A DNA stretch of 64,000 bases, from contig NZ_ATWF01000002.1 of the NCBI RefSeq assembly GCF_000421105.1, positions 124,001 to 188,000 of the forward strand, given 5' to 3'. The notes under the pieces were generated by a model. It was not told the origin of the DNA. It was given only the letters and a program-made list of their open reading frames with translations, and did no database searches. The position numbers were made by a program, and so were the translations under genes. The DNA is from Limisalsivibrio acetivorans (GTDB lineage Bacteria > Chrysiogenota > Deferribacteres > Deferribacterales > Geovibrionaceae). Below, one piece after another: positions 62,230 through 64,000 of this stretch. Position 1 is the first letter of the stretch; every line of letters begins with the position of its first letter.

Positions 62230-63293
62230 AGCCCGGCCTCTTGGAGCCTCTCCGCCTGATCGTAGGAGTATATAGCACTGAGAAGCTCTTCTATGTAGCC
62301 CTCCATGAACCTGTCCAGGTTATGGGTGGTCATGTTTATCCGGTGATCTGTGACCCTGTTCTGGGGGAAGTTGTATGTCCTTATCCGTTCACTTCTATCA
62401 CCCGAGCCGACCTGTAACTTCCGGTTCTGGGCTTCCTCCTCCTGCTTCTTGCGGATCTCCATCTCGAGGAGCTTTGATTTCATAAGCTTCATAGCCTTCT
62501 CACGGTTCTTGATCTGGCTGCGCTCATCCTGACAGGTTACAACGATACCCGTGGGCTCATGGGTCATCCGCACTGCGGAATCGGTGGTGTTTACGTGCTG
62601 TCCACCTGCACCGCTGGCACGGTATACGTCCACACGCACATCGTTGGGGTCGAATTCGAACTCCACATCGTCAGCCTCGGGGAGTACCGCAACGGTGATG
62701 GCGGAGGTATGTATCCTTCCACCGGATTCGGTTTCTGGAATTCTCTGGACACGGTGGCCGCCACCCTCAAACTTGAGGTAGCTGTAAGCCCCCTTACCCT
62801 TGATAAGCACAACCACTTCCTTATACCCGCCGACACCGGTCTCGTTCATCTCGACAACCTCGGTCTTCCACTTCTTCATCTCAGCAAAGCGGGTGTACAT
62901 CCGCAGCATATCCGCAACGAAGAGCGACGCCTCATCACCGCCTGTACCGGCTCTTATCTCAAGGTAGATATTCTTCTCATCGTAGGGATCCTTCTTAAGC
63001 AGGAGTACCTTCATCTCCTCCTCAAGCTCCTCAAGCCGCTCCTTTCCCTCTTCAAGCTCCATCTGGGCGAGCTCCTTAAGCTCGGCATCATCGGAGTCAA
63101 GGATACTCTTAGCCTCGTCTATGGAGGCGTTTACCTCTTTATACTCGCCGAACTTCTCCACAACGGGTCGAAGCTCCGCATGCTCCTTGGCAACCTGACG
63201 AAACAGGTTCTGGTCGGAGATAACATCGGGATCGCTCACCTTTTCTGTGAGTTCCTCGTATTTTTTTGCTACTTCTTCAAGCTTTTCGTACAT
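62226..63293 (-). CDS. prfA: Peptide chain release factor 1
   Basis: 355 residues. Recognises UAA/UAG stop codons. Catalytic GGQ in RASGAGGQHVNTTDSAVR and a P-x-T codon-recognition motif reading P-E-T in QRIPETESGGRIHTS, within RF1 variation. Start ATG 63293 with aagga ahead. Coupled to prmC, its methyltransferase. Confidence 0.96.
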   Translation of the reverse strand: MYEKLEEVAKKYEELTEKVSDPDVISDQNLFRQVAKEHAELRPVVEKFGEYKEVNASIDEAKSILDSDDAELKELAQMELEEGKERLEELEEEMKVLLLKKDPYDEKNIYLEIRAGTGGDEASLFVADMLRMYTRFAEMKKWKTEVVEMNETGVGGYKEVVVLIKGKGAYSYLKFEGGGHRVQRIPETESGGRIHTSAITVAVLPEADDVEFEFDPNDVRVDVYRASGAGGQHVNTTDSAVRMTHEPTGIVVTCQDERSQIKNREKAMKLMKSKLLEMEIRKKQEEEAQNRKLQVGSGDRSERIRTYNFPQNRVTDHRINMTTHNLDRFMEGYIEELLSAIYSYDQAERLQEAGL

Positions 63294-63319
63294 TCCGTTT
63301 CCTTCTCAAAATAATTCGA

Positions 63320-64000
63320 TCAAACAACCTCTATCCCCTCTTCGGGAAGCTCTTTGCCGAGGGCTGCTCTGATGGAGATGAGGGCTACCTCAAGCTGTTT
63401 GTCATCGGGCTCCCTTGTGGTGATCTTCTGTACCCAAAGGCCGGGGGTTATCAAGATCTTCAACAGGGGGTGGTTGCAGTGTCTGCCGCTGAATTTGAGT
63501 ATTTCGTATGATATTCCGGCGATGAGGGGGATGAAAACGATCCTCGCACCGAACTTGATTACAAAATGGGCATCGTTGGGGATGAAGGAGAATACGAAGA
63601 TGCACACAAGCATTACGATAATGATAAAGCTGGTTCCGCATCTGGGGTGGAGCCTCGGGTTCTTGCGGGCGTTCTCCACCGTAAGCTCCTCACCCTTCTC
63701 GAAGGTGTATATCGCCATATGTTCGGCGCCGTGGTACTGGAAAACCCGTTTAATATCGCTCATGAATGATATGATCCAGACGTAGAGCACAAAGAAGATC
63801 ACCCGTATAACGCCGTCCACAGCGTTGTATAGGAGGCTTGATGTCTCAATGGCCGGGACAACATGCTTGAAAAGATCCGTTATCTGCAGTGGGAGGTAAA
63901 CAAAGAGAAGAAGCCCGAGACCGAGCCCCATCACCATACTTATGAAAAGTCCGAACTTGCTGACCTGTTCCTCACCCTCACCGGAGGAATGATATGCTGA
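63320..64000 (-). CDS. DUF1385 membrane protein, 5' end outside window
   Basis: The frame is open through the right edge; about 227 residues are visible. Several membrane helices and the family motif Y-H-G-A-E-H (VFQYHGAEHMAIYTFE), followed by NPRLHPRCGTSF and a second G-R-H-C-N-H. These His/Cys residues suggest metal or heme binding. Function is unknown; the gene nearly always precedes prfA-prmC in this type of cluster. Only 26 bp separate it from prfA. Confidence 0.88.
   Translation of the reverse strand, partial: SAYHSSGEGEEQVSKFGLFISMVMGLGLGLLLFVYLPLQITDLFKHVVPAIETSSLLYNAVDGVIRVIFFVLYVWIISFMSDIKRVFQYHGAEHMAIYTFEKGEELTVENARKNPRLHPRCGTSFIIIVMLVCIFVFSFIPNDAHFVIKFGARIVFIPLIAGISYEILKFSGRHCNHPLLKILITPGLWVQKITTREPDDKQLEVALISIRAALGKELPEEGIEVV

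Noticed and set aside
1-64000. CRISPR arrays, prophage modules, toxin-antitoxin or known defence operons
   Set aside because: No regularly spaced repeats, phage structural genes or recognised defence proteins were seen on either strand.

Overview
The window looks like chromosome of a Gram-negative, respiratory bacterium, most likely of the Deferribacterota (Denitrovibrio/Geovibrio-like) or a neighbouring deltaproteobacterial-type lineage. This is inferred from gene families, not from a marker-gene match. The clues are lipid A, BamA and LpxI genes, a eukaryote-type citrate synthase, many PAS histidine kinases with an HQW(R/K)QPL phosphorylation box, and the order DUF1385-prfA-prmC-murA-hisG. 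Gene density is high, and many GTG and TTG starts are translationally coupled to upstream stop codons.

Layout. 1-9.7 kb is mixed housekeeping: a MagIII-like glycosylase (cut by the left edge), two small orphan genes, an EamA transporter, citrate synthase with a clear promoter and terminator, a minus-strand operon of degenerate CobQ-like and Met8-like proteins plus a PAP2 phosphatase, rmuC, a probable UGA-containing selenoprotein, and a methyltransferase. 9.9-12.9 kb holds a cytochrome b5/DUF2231 membrane protein and a moeA operon with a cysteine-tailed molybdopterin-binding protein. 13-20.5 kb is an eleven-gene minus-strand Mrp-type antiporter operon laid out like the archaeal Mbh cation module, with three antiporter-like subunits and two very small membrane proteins. 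20.8-39.5 kb is rich in sensing: five histidine kinases, one of them a 1300-aa hybrid and one a probable pseudokinase paired with a response regulator, a stand-alone MASE3 protein, a divergent pair of paralogous large pseudopilins, a cold-shock protein and a Na/phosphate cotransporter. 39.6-45.6 kb has an ADP-ribosylglycohydrolase and a TetR-regulated RND efflux operon.

45.7-48.0 kb is a small foreign island. A duplicated 3' end of tRNA-Val(GAC) brackets an intact IS30-family element and an AT-rich membrane-anchored orphan gene. From 48.1 kb to the right edge is one long minus-strand series of core genes, read from right to left: DUF1385, prfA, prmC, murA, hisG, bamA, ompH/skp, lpxD, fabZ, lpxA, a Gfo/Idh oxidoreductase, lpxI, cheX, prepilin peptidase, tyrS and DUF1015. 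It ends at a strong terminator and couples translation release, peptidoglycan precursor, outer-membrane assembly and lipid A synthesis. A plus-strand DUF169 gene lies between the tRNA and this series.

No CRISPR array, rRNA, prophage module or recognised defence system was found. The observations most worth following are the in-frame UGA with a SECIS-like hairpin (8.62-8.98 kb), the degenerate tetrapyrrole-enzyme operon (4.56-6.92 kb), the tRNA-bracketed island (45.7-48.0 kb) and the unusual Mrp/Mbh-like operon.
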